A stretch of 64,000 bases of DNA from Bacillota bacterium (GTDB lineage: Bacteria > Bacillota > Sulfobacillia > JAJZYS01 > JAJYTV01), in NCBI GenBank assembly GCA_021793645.1, contig JAJYSJ010000012.1, positions 1 to 64,000 on the forward strand, written 5' to 3'. Numbering within the stretch: the first letter of the stretch is position 1; each line of letters begins with the position of its first letter. Shown here in pieces: positions 46,298 to 55,782 of the stretch. The notes beneath the pieces were generated by a model, which saw nothing but the letters and a program-made list of their open reading frames with translations, searched no databases and had not been told where the DNA came from. The position numbers and the translations under genes were made by a program.

Positions 46298-47566
46298 TTA
46301 CGTTGCACTGCTCTCGTCGAATGATATCGCGCCCAGTTCCTTAGGCATTCCAAACCCGATGGTAATACTGGCCATGCAAAGCGCCCCACTGACCAGGAAG
46401 ACCCAAGACAACGGCATTATACTGGCAACGATGCCTGCTAGTAACGCGCCCAAGGGCATCAACATATAGTTAAGAGCGACAACCGGAGCTATGACACGAC
46501 CCAAATGGCTCTCAGGTACGGTACTCTGCAACATTGTGGCCCCTATCGTGTTTAGTACAGAGAACACAACCCCAAGGCAGGCCATGACCAGCAAGTCCGG
46601 TACCAACGCATGCAACACTGACAACGCCATTAAGAGAATGCCCTCAAGTGCGATCCCAAGAAGGAAACTGCTCCGATGAGGTACCTTGGAGGCAACTGCA
46701 GCAGCCACGATGCCCCCTACCATCGAGCCGATCACCAACGCGACCCCGAACAACCCATAGGCGAAAGCGCCCAGGTGCAAGACCTGCCTAACCCATGCCA
46801 CCTGAAGAACAGACAAAGGTTGGAGAAAGAAGTTTGCAACCGCCCCGACCGCGATGACCCGTTTTAGGAATCCACTGCGGAATATTAGTCTATATCCACT
46901 CATAAGATCATCCCACAATCCATGGACGAGTTCTCTTGTGTTCTTCTTCGACTCAGCGGAGGTTTCACCCCCGACCTTCTTGGATCGTGGGAGGAACAAC
47001 AGGCTTATCACGGATACGCCAAAACTCAGCCCATTCGCTACAAACAACAGCACGGGTCCGATGAACCCGAGAATCGCGCCACCCAACCCCTGCCCAATCA
47101 ACTGCGCAGCAGACGAAATACTAGTATTGACCCCATTCACTTCACCTAATTGATCCCTGCCCACAAGCCCAGGCAGCAGGCCGAGTTCAGCAGGCATAAA
47201 AAAGGCGCCCACGGCTTCGATGCACAAGACAATGCCCAAGACGGCTCCTAACGGCAGTCCCCGCAAGATGGCAAGTAGGGCCAACAGGAGCGCGAGCACG
47301 GCTCGAATCAAGTCCGATACAATCATGGTGTTCCTTCGATCCCAACGGTCGACAAATACGCCGGAAACGAGCCCAGCAGCCATGGCGAGGCTAGTCGCCA
47401 TCCCGACAAGTCCCAAGGCAACTCGGCTATGTGTAGCGGACAAAACGTACCAATATAATGCGATACTAAAAACATTATCGCCGATCGTTGAAACAAACTG
47501 TCCGGTCAGTAGGATTGCAATGTATCGATTACGCAGCACATTTAGCACCCGCACGCTTGTTGCCAC
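46298..47566 (-). CDS. MFS efflux-type transporter
   Basis: A 422-residue major facilitator protein of the DHA3-like branch that includes macrolide and enterobactin exporters. Start features are RNRYIAILLTGQFVSTIGDNVFS, the loop motif SGVFVDRWDRRNTM, then ten to twelve hydrophobic helices. The substrate is unknown; export of a small hydrophobic compound is an inference. The GTG at 47566 is six bases after AGGAAG. Base composition is visibly lower in GC than the core genes, and it lies between IS debris and the tRNA island, so it is probably acquired. Confidence 0.85.
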   Translation of the reverse strand: MATSVRVLNVLRNRYIAILLTGQFVSTIGDNVFSIALYWYVLSATHSRVALGLVGMATSLAMAAGLVSGVFVDRWDRRNTMIVSDLIRAVLALLLALLAILRGLPLGAVLGIVLCIEAVGAFFMPAELGLLPGLVGRDQLGEVNGVNTSISSAAQLIGQGLGGAILGFIGPVLLFVANGLSFGVSVISLLFLPRSKKVGGETSAESKKNTRELVHGLWDDLMSGYRLIFRSGFLKRVIAVGAVANFFLQPLSVLQVAWVRQVLHLGAFAYGLFGVALVIGSMVGGIVAAAVASKVPHRSSFLLGIALEGILLMALSVLHALVPDLLVMACLGVVFSVLNTIGATMLQSTVPESHLGRVIAPVVALNYMLMPLGALLAGIVASIMPLSWVFLVSGALCMASITIGFGMPKELGAISFDESSAT

Positions 47567-48007
47567 CACTTTCTTCCTCAATCAACCGTCTATTCGACGG
47601 CAGGCGCTGAGGGAGCAGGGGATACAGGGGATACAGGGGACTCCCTGCCCCCTCAGCGACCTTTGCTCTCGCATAACTCGGAATCTATGTTTGGCTATTT
47701 TGTCAGTTTTGTCCACTCCATCTGGTATTCCTTCTTGTCACATGAACCTTTCATGGTGGACACGCGTGTCGGGCCCACCGTAAGACGCGGCCAATGGTCT
47801 ATCATCCTGGAGCCACACGTGGCGACTGGTGCAACCACTGAGATGTCTGCCACCATGCTCGGCAGATCAATGTCGTCATCTCTACGAAGCGTAGCGATAC
47901 CCGATAGCCGATTGCCTACAGAGCCGCCTACTTAGGCTTAGCCGACACATCCCAACACGCAAACTCTATCTCTTCCCGCGGTCCGGCCCTTAAACGGCCC
48001 CAAAAAC
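47567..48007. other. Intergenic region with a hairpin and a short direct repeat
   Basis: The 441-bp stretch between the MFS gene and the tRNA terminator holds a hairpin (47605-47658: cgctgagg.gagcaggg / ccctgcc.cctcagcg) whose loop contains the repeat ggatacagg twice. A frame of 90 codons at 47663-47935 has no ribosome binding site or family and is left uncalled. The promoter of the MFS gene is probably here. Confidence 0.45.
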
Positions 48008-48042
48008 GCCTCAACCCCCGGATACCCTCCGGGGGTTGAGGC
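48008..48042 (-). terminator. Rho-independent terminator of the tRNA operon
   Basis: A perfect 12-bp stem gcctcaaccccc/gggggttgaggc with an 11-base loop is followed on the minus strand by GTTTTTG. It closes the tRNA-Cys/tRNA-Val end of the tRNA array. Confidence 0.92.
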
Positions 48043-48076
48043 TCGGCTTGAAAAGCGCTCTGAAACCGAGAATTTA

Positions 48077-48153
48077 TGGTGGGCGATGAGGGACTCGAAC
48101 CCCCGACCTCATGCATGTCAAGCATGCGCTCTAACCAACTGAGCTAACCGCCC
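48077..48153 (-). tRNA. tRNA-Val (anticodon GAC)
   Basis: A 77-nt cloverleaf with encoded CCA: acceptor GGGCGGT/ATCGCCC, D stem GCTC/GAGC, anticodon stem CATGC/GCATG around TTGACAT (anticodon GAC), and T arm GGGGG-TTCGAGT-CCCTC. It is the last gene of the array on the minus strand, nine bases after tRNA-Cys. Confidence 0.95.
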
Positions 48154-48161
48154 GAAACCTG

Positions 48162-48235
48162 TGGAGGCGACGCCCGGATTCGAACCGGGGGTAAAGGATT
48201 TGCAGTCCTCTGCCTTACCACTTGGCTACGTCGCC
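48162..48235 (-). tRNA. tRNA-Cys (anticodon GCA), complete copy at island end
   Basis: A 74-nt cloverleaf with CCA: acceptor GGCGACG/CGTCGCC, anticodon stem AGGA/TCCT around CTGCAAA (anticodon GCA), T arm CCCGG-TTCGAAT-CCGGG. Its 5' half and anticodon loop (48199-48235) are repeated exactly at 57428-57464, next to the remaining tRNA array. The complete gene therefore seems to be regenerated by an element that inserted at the anticodon loop. That separates it from the array's promoter at 57.8 kb, so it must now be expressed from island sequence. Confidence 0.95.
48193..48235. repeat. Left attachment repeat within intact tRNA-Cys
   Basis: The sequence matches 57422-57464 in the same orientation, with 37 exact bases at its right and one mismatch before a further run of matches. 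It covers the anticodon loop and 5' half of the tRNA, a normal crossover site for tyrosine integrases. Confidence 0.8.
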
Positions 48236-49397
48236 AAAACTCGTCTAAAATCCGAACGTCATCGCCGAAAAGCTGCACAACGTTCGCATTTCGACCCGAA
48301 ACACTCTTGCCCTGCGATCCACTGGAACTCTCGCCGCAACGCGGTGAGGGTTCCTTTGTCGTTTAAGTCCGCGCTCTCGTCCCGACGGCGAAATGTTCGC
48401 GTTTCGGCGGGCAGGACGGACGCCAAACTCACCCGCGTCGCCAAAACATAGTACCTTGAGCCGCACTGCCTCGTCAAGTCGCGTTCAGCGCAGGCTCGAC
48501 CAACGAACTCAACGGTAAACGAGTGTCCATCACGTCCACAGCATCCACTCACGTCCATCCTGTCTATGTCAGTCCAGGGGCTCGTGCATGCAAACTTGCA
48601 TGCAAATCCGTTGCGCATGCTCGGCACGCCGGTGGAAAAGGGCTATGCAGCCACGTTTCATCCGCTTGCTTCTGAAGAGGGGGAAAGGACAATGTGTCCT
48701 CTGCCCATTTGTGGGCGGGTGACCGTCTCTTGACCACGACTTCATCGACGCGACACCCGGCGCAGCGGCGGTACGTCGCCGGTCTGCGCAAGACAACGCC
48801 GGGCGTGCGCGACGTCCTCCTACCTGCTCAGTCCGCGCCGACTACGCCTCATCCGCCGACAGACGTACACAGCACACCGCCGACACCCACAAGTGGACCC
48901 TTAGGGCGCGCAAAGTCCACAACATCGGAAGTCGGTCTTATCTCTTGAACGCCTGAGGGCAGGACAACAGGGCTGGTATTGTAATCCTCGTAGACCGACC
49001 GAAACTGGGCGCCAAGAAATTAGGCGTCCCGCGACGCAAGACGCGCTCGTAGAGCGTCATTTTGCACTTGCTGCTGCCAAAGTGCGAATGGCGTTGTCCT
49101 GCCACTACCGCTGACCACGTCGACTACAGGGGCGCAGATTCCTCTGAAGGCGTACTTGTCGCCCCCCAACATGGTCGTCACCCGGACGGCGGCGTTGCGT
49201 CGAAATAGTTGTACTGCCCGAATCCATGCCGCGGGTACATGAAGTTTAGCGCCGCAGAGTGCCTGACTTTGATGGGTGTACGGCTTCGGTTCATCCTTTG
49301 TCGGTGTCCCGCGCAAGTTGGACAGCAGTCAGAGCGCCAGCGACGCTGACGAAAGAAGACAAATGCCCGCACCGGTTGTTCTCCGCCGCGCATCGCA
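48236..49397. other. Island end without a supported gene
   Basis: 1.16 kb with only short frames. It contains cgtcgccaaaac twice (48229-48240 at the tRNA edge and 48436-48447), related segments gaacgttcgcatttcg-like and aaatgttcgcgtttcg, and the TGCATGCA repeat at 48571-48609. It may be the former integrase or control region, now decayed. A promoter for the reconstituted tRNA-Cys should lie just right of 48235, but I could not identify one. Confidence 0.45.
48571..48609. repeat. TGCATGCA-type repeat, left copy
   Basis: The 39-nt segment contains gcatgcaa-ac-ttgcatgc, a near-perfect palindrome, and matches 57309-57347 at 35 of 39 positions in the same orientation (28 of the last 30). Such paired sites at both ends of an element could be integrase or excisionase arm sites. 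Confidence 0.65.
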
Positions 49398-50354
49398 TTA
49401 GAGCTGATATACCCTCACAAAGAATGCCATAGTGTCGCTAATGAAAGAACAACACACAAATACGTACTCTAGACCAGTCGATGGTCGTATAGACCAGCTG
49501 TGACGAATTACCGGATCGGTCCCATGGTCGGCACCGTTTCGGACATGGCCCAAATAGCGACCGATTGCATCGATTTTTGGCGGCAAGCCCGAAGTAGAGG
49601 CTTTGAATTTGTCGAGTAACGCATTTATACCAGTAGCACCTGTTATAGTCACTCCATGTGCAACGGCAAGCCACTGCAGATAGGATTCCAGAGCATTACC
49701 CGCATCAGTAACAGCTCCGCCGCCGTCACTCCTCACCGCCTTCAAGAAGGCATGGGCTAAGGGCAGGATCACAGAGGTCCGGGGAACCGAACGGGCATAG
49801 TCGTATCCGATCTGATCGGTCACTCTTCGCTCAGCAGTGACAAGGTTCGAAACCGACGCAGCCAATGCCGCCAAAGCGTTATCTGCTGGTTCACCTGGAT
49901 CGTACTCTCCGGCGCCCCGTGTCACGAGCGCCTGGCTGTACAAGCCTAAGCTCAGCAGAGTGTCCTTCACCTCGTCGGGGTGATAGGACAGCCTGAGCCA
50001 AGCCTTGACTTGGGAAGCCGCCAAGGTAGCATCCTGAGTTGCAAGAAGGCGACTGCAAAAGAGATAGTAAGGTTCGTAGAGTTCCAGTAGAATCCGGAGG
50101 ACTGTAGCTTTTACTTGTTGTTGCGGCGTACTGAGAAATCGGCATAGTGGGCTCGCAGCCTTATATTGAGATGGTGCCACTTTCGCTAGAAAGCCGAGGT
50201 CGGCAGCCAACTCCAAAGCCTTTTGCGCTCGTCTTCGCGGCAGGTTCGTAAAACGAGTAACAAACTCATCGGTCGCAGGTGCAGTTTGGCTATGTGCAAT
50301 TACAGCTTCGATAACAGATATGACCTGTTCGGCTGTTGCAGGGGAAAACGCCAC
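49398..50354 (-). CDS. HEPN-motif protein with N-terminal winged-helix region, putative effector
   Basis: A 318-residue protein with no recognised family. Residues 1-75 look like a winged-helix fold (TNLPRRRAQKALELAADLGFLAKV). The C-terminal third is helical and contains HVRNGADHG, an Rx4H pattern (Arg272-His277) typical of HEPN ribonucleases, in a sequence environment like ageing Abi-type HEPN proteins (IDAIGRYLGHVRNGADH). No signal peptide or membrane segment. It starts at GTG 50354, 11 bases after the upstream winged-helix gene, so they form one operon. Role as an RNA-cutting effector controlled by the partner is inference. An alternative is a DNA-binding regulator with a HEPN dimer module. 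Confidence 0.6.
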   Translation of the reverse strand: MAFSPATAEQVISVIEAVIAHSQTAPATDEFVTRFTNLPRRRAQKALELAADLGFLAKVAPSQYKAASPLCRFLSTPQQQVKATVLRILLELYEPYYLFCSRLLATQDATLAASQVKAWLRLSYHPDEVKDTLLSLGLYSQALVTRGAGEYDPGEPADNALAALAASVSNLVTAERRVTDQIGYDYARSVPRTSVILPLAHAFLKAVRSDGGGAVTDAGNALESYLQWLAVAHGVTITGATGINALLDKFKASTSGLPPKIDAIGRYLGHVRNGADHGTDPVIRHSWSIRPSTGLEYVFVCCSFISDTMAFFVRVYQL

Positions 50355-50365
50355 AGTCCCTTCAC

Positions 50366-51070
50366 CTACTCCGCATTCGAAGAGGAAGCGCGCAACGAAG
50401 ACATGAGCGATTTTAGCGCTGGACCTAGATCCTTAAGCTCTTGGACGGTGCACGTGACCTGAACCTGAACGATAAGTCCGAGTCCTTCTTGCAATCCCGT
50501 ACCCAGCCTCGCTCCGACTACTGAGTGTTTCACAGCCAGGGGTTCAACGCTTGCAGATGGACCAGGTTGGGGCATTTCCGACGCAACCACGTACTTACCG
50601 TCAGCATCAGTGAGCAGGTGTGCAGCGAGCATGATGTCGATCACTGTCCCGGCGCCCGTGACTACGACTGCAGTCTTCGACTGACCTGCCGTATAGGCTA
50701 CATGTGACAGAAGAGTGGAATGATCCATGCCATTTCGAATCCGAACAGCAGACAACAGTTTAGAAATGAAGTCGTTTTCCCTAAGGATCTCCTGCCAGCT
50801 GCTCGCTATCTCATCCACCAAGTTGTGCTCAAGAGCCATCGACAGGCTCCTACCGCTTGGAGTGATCTGCTTCTTCTTTCCGCTTTGAATTATCCCCGCT
50901 TCCACCAGGAAGCCGTTGTTGCGACTTACGGCTGTTGGGTGCATTCCGGTTCTCTTCGCGATGTCGTCTGGGCTCAGAGGATCGGATGATGTCCCATAAG
51001 CCCTTACGACTTTTACCAATTCGGAATACGACGATCCTGGCAGGTGATACTTCTCGTCAGACATTGACAC
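50366..51070 (-). CDS. Winged-helix protein, partner of the HEPN gene
   Basis: A 234-residue protein with an N-terminal helix-turn-helix of about 75 residues: SPDDIAKRTGMHPTAVSRNNGFLVEAGIIQ, then KKKQITPSGRSLSMAL. The middle has a hydrophobic segment with VVVTGAGTVIDIMLAAHLL, and the end is helical and Ser-rich. I do not recognise a family. AGGAGGG precedes the GTG (51070) and the ATG (51064), either of which could start it. It is the first gene of a two-gene unit whose second gene also begins with a winged helix, so it may sense a signal and regulate or restrain the second protein. Confidence 0.6.
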   Translation of the reverse strand: MSMSDEKYHLPGSSYSELVKVVRAYGTSSDPLSPDDIAKRTGMHPTAVSRNNGFLVEAGIIQSGKKKQITPSGRSLSMALEHNLVDEIASSWQEILRENDFISKLLSAVRIRNGMDHSTLLSHVAYTAGQSKTAVVVTGAGTVIDIMLAAHLLTDADGKYVVASEMPQPGPSASVEPLAVKHSVVGARLGTGLQEGLGLIVQVQVTCTVQELKDLGPALKSLMSSLRASSSNAE

Positions 51071-51435
51071 CGCGCCCTCCTATCGCCCAGCGCTGGTATA
51101 TTTCGCCCTTATCTGCCAAGGACCTCTTCCCTCGGCATGTGCTCGTGTGTCAAGCAAACTTCGTCTTTCTTGCTCCACAAGCTCCCATGGGCGAGCAGAA
51201 GCGAGTTCGGTCAAATGCCGGATCTCCCGAAAGTTCAGAGCGATGCACTTCGACAATCCTTGCGATTGTCCGATCTGTTTGTGCGACCCTGACTATCGAA
51301 GAGGGGCACACCGTGTCACTGCACCGGGCGTAAAGAAAGCGCCTCAGAAGAGACCTTTCCCCGACGAGGTGAGATCCTCTAAGACGACCCACGTCAGCCT
51401 TCCGCACGTGGATTGGCGGGAACTCCATGGCGGCA
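51071..51435. other. Intergenic region in the island
   Basis: 365 bp between the winged-helix gene and the AbiJ-like gene. I see no complete gene, strong hairpin or clear promoter. The start region of the two-gene unit lies at its left end. Confidence 0.4.
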
Positions 51436-52293
51436 CTAGTCCGCGTGCGCGCTCGCGTTTAGATTGATGCCCACTTTCGCTGCCTTGACCCTTAGATAGT
51501 TCACGAATGCGGAACACGCGACCAGCATAAACATTGCGTCCTCCTGGTCGATGTTCGGGTCATCCATTATCGAGTGCCGAACGCCGTCCTCGTCACCTGT
51601 GTAGCCATAGATCTTTCTAAAGCCATCCGATAGCGCCTTATGAAGTTGGATCTTCCCAGATTCCTGGAGACGTTTCAAAGCCGTTTCCAGCGTTGCACCG
51701 CTGCCATCGATCCGTCGGCAGATTGCCTCTACCGCCGACACCGACTCTTTAATGGAGTTGCGATAGTCGGGATCCTTTCGATCGGCTAGCTTTGCCAGAG
51801 CGTCCTGCAGGTGCGTGGTTACGGCATCCGGAGATTCGGCGATCGCGGTCTCAATCTCCTGGACTTCTTCGTCGTTCGTCAACTCGACGAAGTTTCCATT
51901 CAGTAGGCGATAGGCGCCCATTTCTCGTTTCATAGCCAAGTTGACGTACACCTCGAGTACCTCGCCTTTCACGAGGCGAGCGACTGCTTCAAGAACATCG
52001 TAAATTTCGTTATACGCGGCGTTGAAGAAGGCTGTCCTCATTATTCCGTACACGTCATTGAGTTTTGGGGGGAAGGTGTCACGAGGCTGCTTGTAATGGT
52101 ACTCCCACAAGTTCATAAGTGCGTCGCGTTGCCACCCAGGGCGAATGAAGCCATACAGATCGGTCGTAACGGTATCCCAGAACGCCTTGCTCCAGGCGTT
52201 CCATAGTGCCACTCGGAGAGCGTCGTCCATGGAATCTTTTTGCAGTGCCTGGCGCACACTCTTTAGACCCTTTCGCTCAGAAAAATGACTCAA
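51436..52293 (-). CDS. AbiJ N-terminal-domain-4/HEPN protein
   Basis: A 285-residue protein that matches proteins with an AbiJ_NTD4 domain and a C-terminal HEPN region. The start HFSERKGLKSVRQALQKDSMDDALRVALWNAW is typical. The C-terminal part shows KIYGYTGDEDGVRHSIMDDP and EDAMFMLVACSAFVNYLRVKA, which is the HEPN segment of this group (Arg239-His240). Relatives are linked with abortive infection; here function is inferred. TTG at 52293 is chosen because GGGAGGGA lies just upstream and the conserved start follows; the frame extends to 52341 without support. Base composition is lower in GC than the core. Confidence 0.8.
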   Translation of the reverse strand: MSHFSERKGLKSVRQALQKDSMDDALRVALWNAWSKAFWDTVTTDLYGFIRPGWQRDALMNLWEYHYKQPRDTFPPKLNDVYGIMRTAFFNAAYNEIYDVLEAVARLVKGEVLEVYVNLAMKREMGAYRLLNGNFVELTNDEEVQEIETAIAESPDAVTTHLQDALAKLADRKDPDYRNSIKESVSAVEAICRRIDGSGATLETALKRLQESGKIQLHKALSDGFRKIYGYTGDEDGVRHSIMDDPNIDQEDAMFMLVACSAFVNYLRVKAAKVGINLNASAHAD

Positions 52294-52482
52294 GCGATCC
52301 CTCCCTCTGTTCCTTCGAATGATACATGACCCTGAGCACACTCGTCATAGCTTTCACTGCGGACATGGAGTGGTCAGGGTTTGGTTGGGGTCACTGCGCG
52401 CTCATTCTCATCTTTGAATTGACCGCGTTTTTCATCGCCCGCAAGCCATCCATCTTCGCGTATGCCTAGCTCCCCTGAGCCG

Positions 52483-53667
52483 CTAGACATTGGCTTCCAA
52501 CAACTCCTCTGTTTGCGAGAACACTAGCGAATAGAGGTCACGCACTTCATCGTCCGCACGCTCAGAGGCATGCAACCCATACATCGCCAACTTTGAGTGG
52601 GGTACATCGGTGGGAGGAGGCGTATTCTCCCGAGTAACTTGAACGGATATCCACTGCTGGCTTTCTACAAAATGCTTCTTGCGCTCACTAAACGCGCCTA
52701 GAACGAATGGCTGGAAGTCGGCGATACGCAAAGTGAAAACCGGATCGCCTTCTGGAAGCCAGAATCCAACATCGAGCACAGTAACTGGCTCGCCGTGAGT
52801 AATAGCACTGCCCGGCAACTGTCGTCCCCTAATACCTTGGATTGCCTTCAGAGAATACCACTTTGCCGATCTAGTGGAGCGCGACAGAATCGCCTTTCCT
52901 AGCTCGTATCCGCGCACATAAGTAGACGGCTCAAGATTGCTAAGAGAACCGAAGGACGCGACAATAGGCTCGACTCCGGTGAAGAACTCCGAATTGAGAA
53001 CTTTATTACGCGGTTGTTGATCTGGGGATCCGATGTGAAGATAGTCGATTACGATTCGAGTCCGATACCAGCGTCCGTATATGTCCTCATACCACACTGA
53101 CCACGAACTTGTAACGCTATCATTCCCGCGCATCAAATCATTCTTGCTATTTGCAGATAGCTGGTCCGCAACTTGTTCTGTCGGTTGGACTATCGCCGTC
53201 CTTAGATGGCTTTCGGCAAGGCTTGACAAGTTGACGTCATCCCGCACCGTTATATCCCTCACAAAGGCTGGTCCGGTGCCTTTGTTTACTAACGTAAGAG
53301 TAAACTCCTCATGCTTTGCGTTTTGCCTGTCAAGCGACACTCGAAGATCCAGGACGGGCATGTGAGCATTCTTCATAAGTTCAACAGTCTGTCGCTGTGC
53401 CTTCAAGACATCAATTTCGTTGTCCAGTGCCTTCTGCGTCAATTTATTTGACGTATTAGACGCACCAGCCATCTTTCGCGTGCTGTACGCCATCCATGCG
53501 GTAAAGCCAGCAAGCACCACATTTACGCCCACCGTCACGACCGTCAACCAGAACTTCGCAACTTCCTTCAGACCGTGACACCCCGCTCTGACTAGTTCCA
53601 AGCAACGGTTCACGCGTCCACAGTTAGTGCGCCGCTCCGCGCTGAGAATTGTGAAATCGATGGACAA
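52483..53667 (-). CDS. Membrane-anchored island protein of unknown function
   Basis: The 394-residue product has one hydrophobic segment near residues 38-62 (FWLTVVTVGVNVVLAGFTAWM), followed by a helical stretch, then a domain with beta-sandwich character (EEFTLTLVNKGTGPAFVRDITV). No family recognised. With the membrane anchor and a large cytosolic part it could be a sensor or effector of a defence system, but nothing in the sequence proves that. Start is uncertain. It is 189 bases upstream of the AbiJ-like gene on the same strand, and may or may not share its transcript. Confidence 0.6.
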   Translation of the reverse strand: MSIDFTILSAERRTNCGRVNRCLELVRAGCHGLKEVAKFWLTVVTVGVNVVLAGFTAWMAYSTRKMAGASNTSNKLTQKALDNEIDVLKAQRQTVELMKNAHMPVLDLRVSLDRQNAKHEEFTLTLVNKGTGPAFVRDITVRDDVNLSSLAESHLRTAIVQPTEQVADQLSANSKNDLMRGNDSVTSSWSVWYEDIYGRWYRTRIVIDYLHIGSPDQQPRNKVLNSEFFTGVEPIVASFGSLSNLEPSTYVRGYELGKAILSRSTRSAKWYSLKAIQGIRGRQLPGSAITHGEPVTVLDVGFWLPEGDPVFTLRIADFQPFVLGAFSERKKHFVESQQWISVQVTRENTPPPTDVPHSKLAMYGLHASERADDEVRDLYSLVFSQTEELLEANV

Positions 53668-55085
53668 GTCGTCCGTCTGGGGCAGTCGCCCTCCCAGTGA
53701 CCGCAGTACAGTGTGATCGACTGCCGCATTATTCGTACATACGAAGCGACTGAGAAAGCAGGCGGGTGTCCACGGTGAGTTTCTGACTCGACGTCAAGTT
53801 CCTCACGAAGTTGGCGTTCTTCCTGTATACGGTCGCCATTGCAAAATTGGACAACACTTCCTTAGTTCCTTCTTGACCCCTAGGCAATTGTCATACGGAT
53901 CCAACTGAAATGGCGGCTGTAGCCGGCGTTGGGCTTTGACACGGTCGGAACCTGACCTCGAGGAGTCTCCGCACAGCCTCCGAAAAGCCATACAAGGAAC
54001 AAACCCAGTGTTTGGAGTCTTCGCATTTTAAGCCTCCGGGTGAGACGTCTGCTGAGTTTTGGACGCCCGTAACGCCCGGTGGGCGACCGCGTCGTGTGAA
54101 GCTGGGAGCCACTTGGGCATTGCCGAAGCCAGCCTCAGGGGTAGCATGGGTAATCATCGATCGGACTCTGAAGGCTCCGGCTCGGTGACCGGTCAGAGAA
54201 ACGTCAACGGCGATGTCCTCGTCGATCGCCTCCCAGTAAATGGTTGTCCTCCCCACTCGAGCTCAAACTCTTCGCGTTCCTCGGTCGATGCACGGCGAAG
54301 GCGTGCGGTCAGGGGAATGACCAACTCACCATCATTGGACAGTTTCATGATCATCTCCCTATCGGAGAACTCAATGCACACGCAAGCCATCGACGTAAAC
54401 GGGCTCGCGCCAACCTTGCCCGGCGGCTTCAGCCCACAGAGAAGTGCGCGGTGGTCGAGCGTATGACCGGCAGCCCACTGCACGCCTGCGGGCGTCAGCT
54501 TGGTCCATCGATTTAAGCGTAGGAATAGAGGATAGCGGCAGACGCAGCGTCGCGGCGGTCAAGAGACCGAACGCAATCGCGTTTGCGCTAAACAGTGACG
54601 CATCGAATCCGTGCTACCGGCTCTGCAAACTCTGGAGAGTCCTGTCGCGTTTCCCCCACTCCTTCATCGCCTTCCCGACTCGAACCGTTAATGGGCGGTG
54701 CTCTGGTGAGTTGGGCGTACCGGTCATGCCGGCGGGCGTCACTGGTCACCCGCGTCCACCTGCGGCACTCCCCATCCCAGCCAAAGAATGTGCACCCCGA
54801 ACAAGTGCAGCCTGGGTGCTCCGTCAGTCGTAGGGCATCAGGACGGTGGGATGACCACATCTGCGTCCCGTTACAACACTGGAGCCTTCGCTTTTGAGAT
54901 CTTCCTGTGAACTCAGGGCGTTGGGAGAGTGGACATCCGACCCTTCGGCTTGGGTCAGGTCGTTGTTTGGTAAGGGCAATGGTATCGAAGAAGCAGCGAT
55001 CCCCACGATCTCGAGGGATGACGAACCGAGAGCCCGCAGGTCCGATCAGGACCTACGGGCTTTATATCGACGGTCGCCGGCGCCT
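53668..55085. other. Mostly gene-free island segment
   Basis: About 1.4 kb with one short plausible ORF (54193-54348). The remaining open frames are short, lack ribosome binding sites and show no family resemblance. Probably decayed DNA. Confidence 0.4.
54193..54348 (-). CDS. Small ORF, possible AbrB/MazE-like start
   Basis: A 51-codon ORF starting MKLSNDGELVIPLTARLRRA with AGGGAG six bases upstream of the ATG. The opening resembles SpoVT/AbrB-type swapped-hairpin domains (xGxxxIPxxxR), but the rest does not follow the pattern. It may be a true small gene or a relic of an antitoxin. No toxin gene is seen beside it. Confidence 0.3.
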   Translation of the reverse strand: MKLSNDGELVIPLTARLRRASTEEREEFELEWGGQPFTGRRSTRTSPLTFL

Positions 55086-55466
55086 CTACTGGGAGGTGGG
55101 GTCCGGGTCGTCCTGCACTCCCTCGATCAGGAGGCGGTCGAGTTCCTCTTGAGGGACACGCAACGCATTCGCGACGCGGAGCGTCTTGATCTTCCCCCGG
55201 GACCTCAACGCGTAGACGGTGGCGCGACTCACGTTCAGCGCTGTAGCCACTTCGTTCATCTTGAGCAAGCGACCCTGCGGTGCCTTTCGGGCATCCGCCG
55301 ACGCGAAACCTGGTTGATCTGTCCGCGCCAAGGCGGAGCCCTTCGTCAAGTCAGCGACTCGATTCAGCAGCACCGCCACGACGACCCCAAAGGTCATCGC
55401 ATTCTTTAGCGTCTCCGCATCTAGTCCCGAAACCAAACTGTCGGGCACGTCGAAGTTGATCTTCAT
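55086..55466 (-). CDS. Excisionase-like helix-turn-helix protein
   Basis: A 126-residue protein whose C-terminal half is a MerR/Xis-type HTH (HTH_17): RLLKMNEVATALNVSRATVYALRSRGKIKTLRVANALRVPQEELDRLL (residues about 66-113). The N-terminal part has a short hydrophobic stretch (TFGVVVAVLLNRV). Proteins like this act as excisionases or regulators of mobile elements, fitting the island. No integrase neighbour is found. Confidence 0.7.
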   Translation of the reverse strand: MKINFDVPDSLVSGLDAETLKNAMTFGVVVAVLLNRVADLTKGSALARTDQPGFASADARKAPQGRLLKMNEVATALNVSRATVYALRSRGKIKTLRVANALRVPQEELDRLLIEGVQDDPDPTSQ

Positions 55467-55782
55467 GAGGTTATCCGTTGCTGCCCCGAGCTCGGTCGGT
55501 GGAGCGGTCCGTTTTGGTTCCTCATTCCCTTCCTCCCAGCCAGTCTACACTGCAGAAGGGTGGAAAACCTCAAAATGTTACGCTTGCGTCCCAGTGAACA
55601 CCCCACACACCGGCGAAACCGCGAGAGCTCGCGTGCCGTACGCCCTAAACCGCGCCAAGTGTGTGTGCCTGCCACAGTGCAGGTTAAGCCCACACACCTT
55701 TTGTCTGACACGTGCCTCAAAGGTGCGCGGTGCAGCGGGTTTCACGGATGTGTGGGGGCACGAGGAGAGGTGCAGTGCCCTC

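Noticed and set aside
47663-47935. 90-codon plus-strand frame
   Set aside because: No ribosome binding site, family or protein-like pattern; it lies in a decayed intergenic zone.
48161-48451. 96-codon plus-strand frame over tRNA-Cys
   Set aside because: The same antisense-tRNA artefact at its start, and no homology after it.
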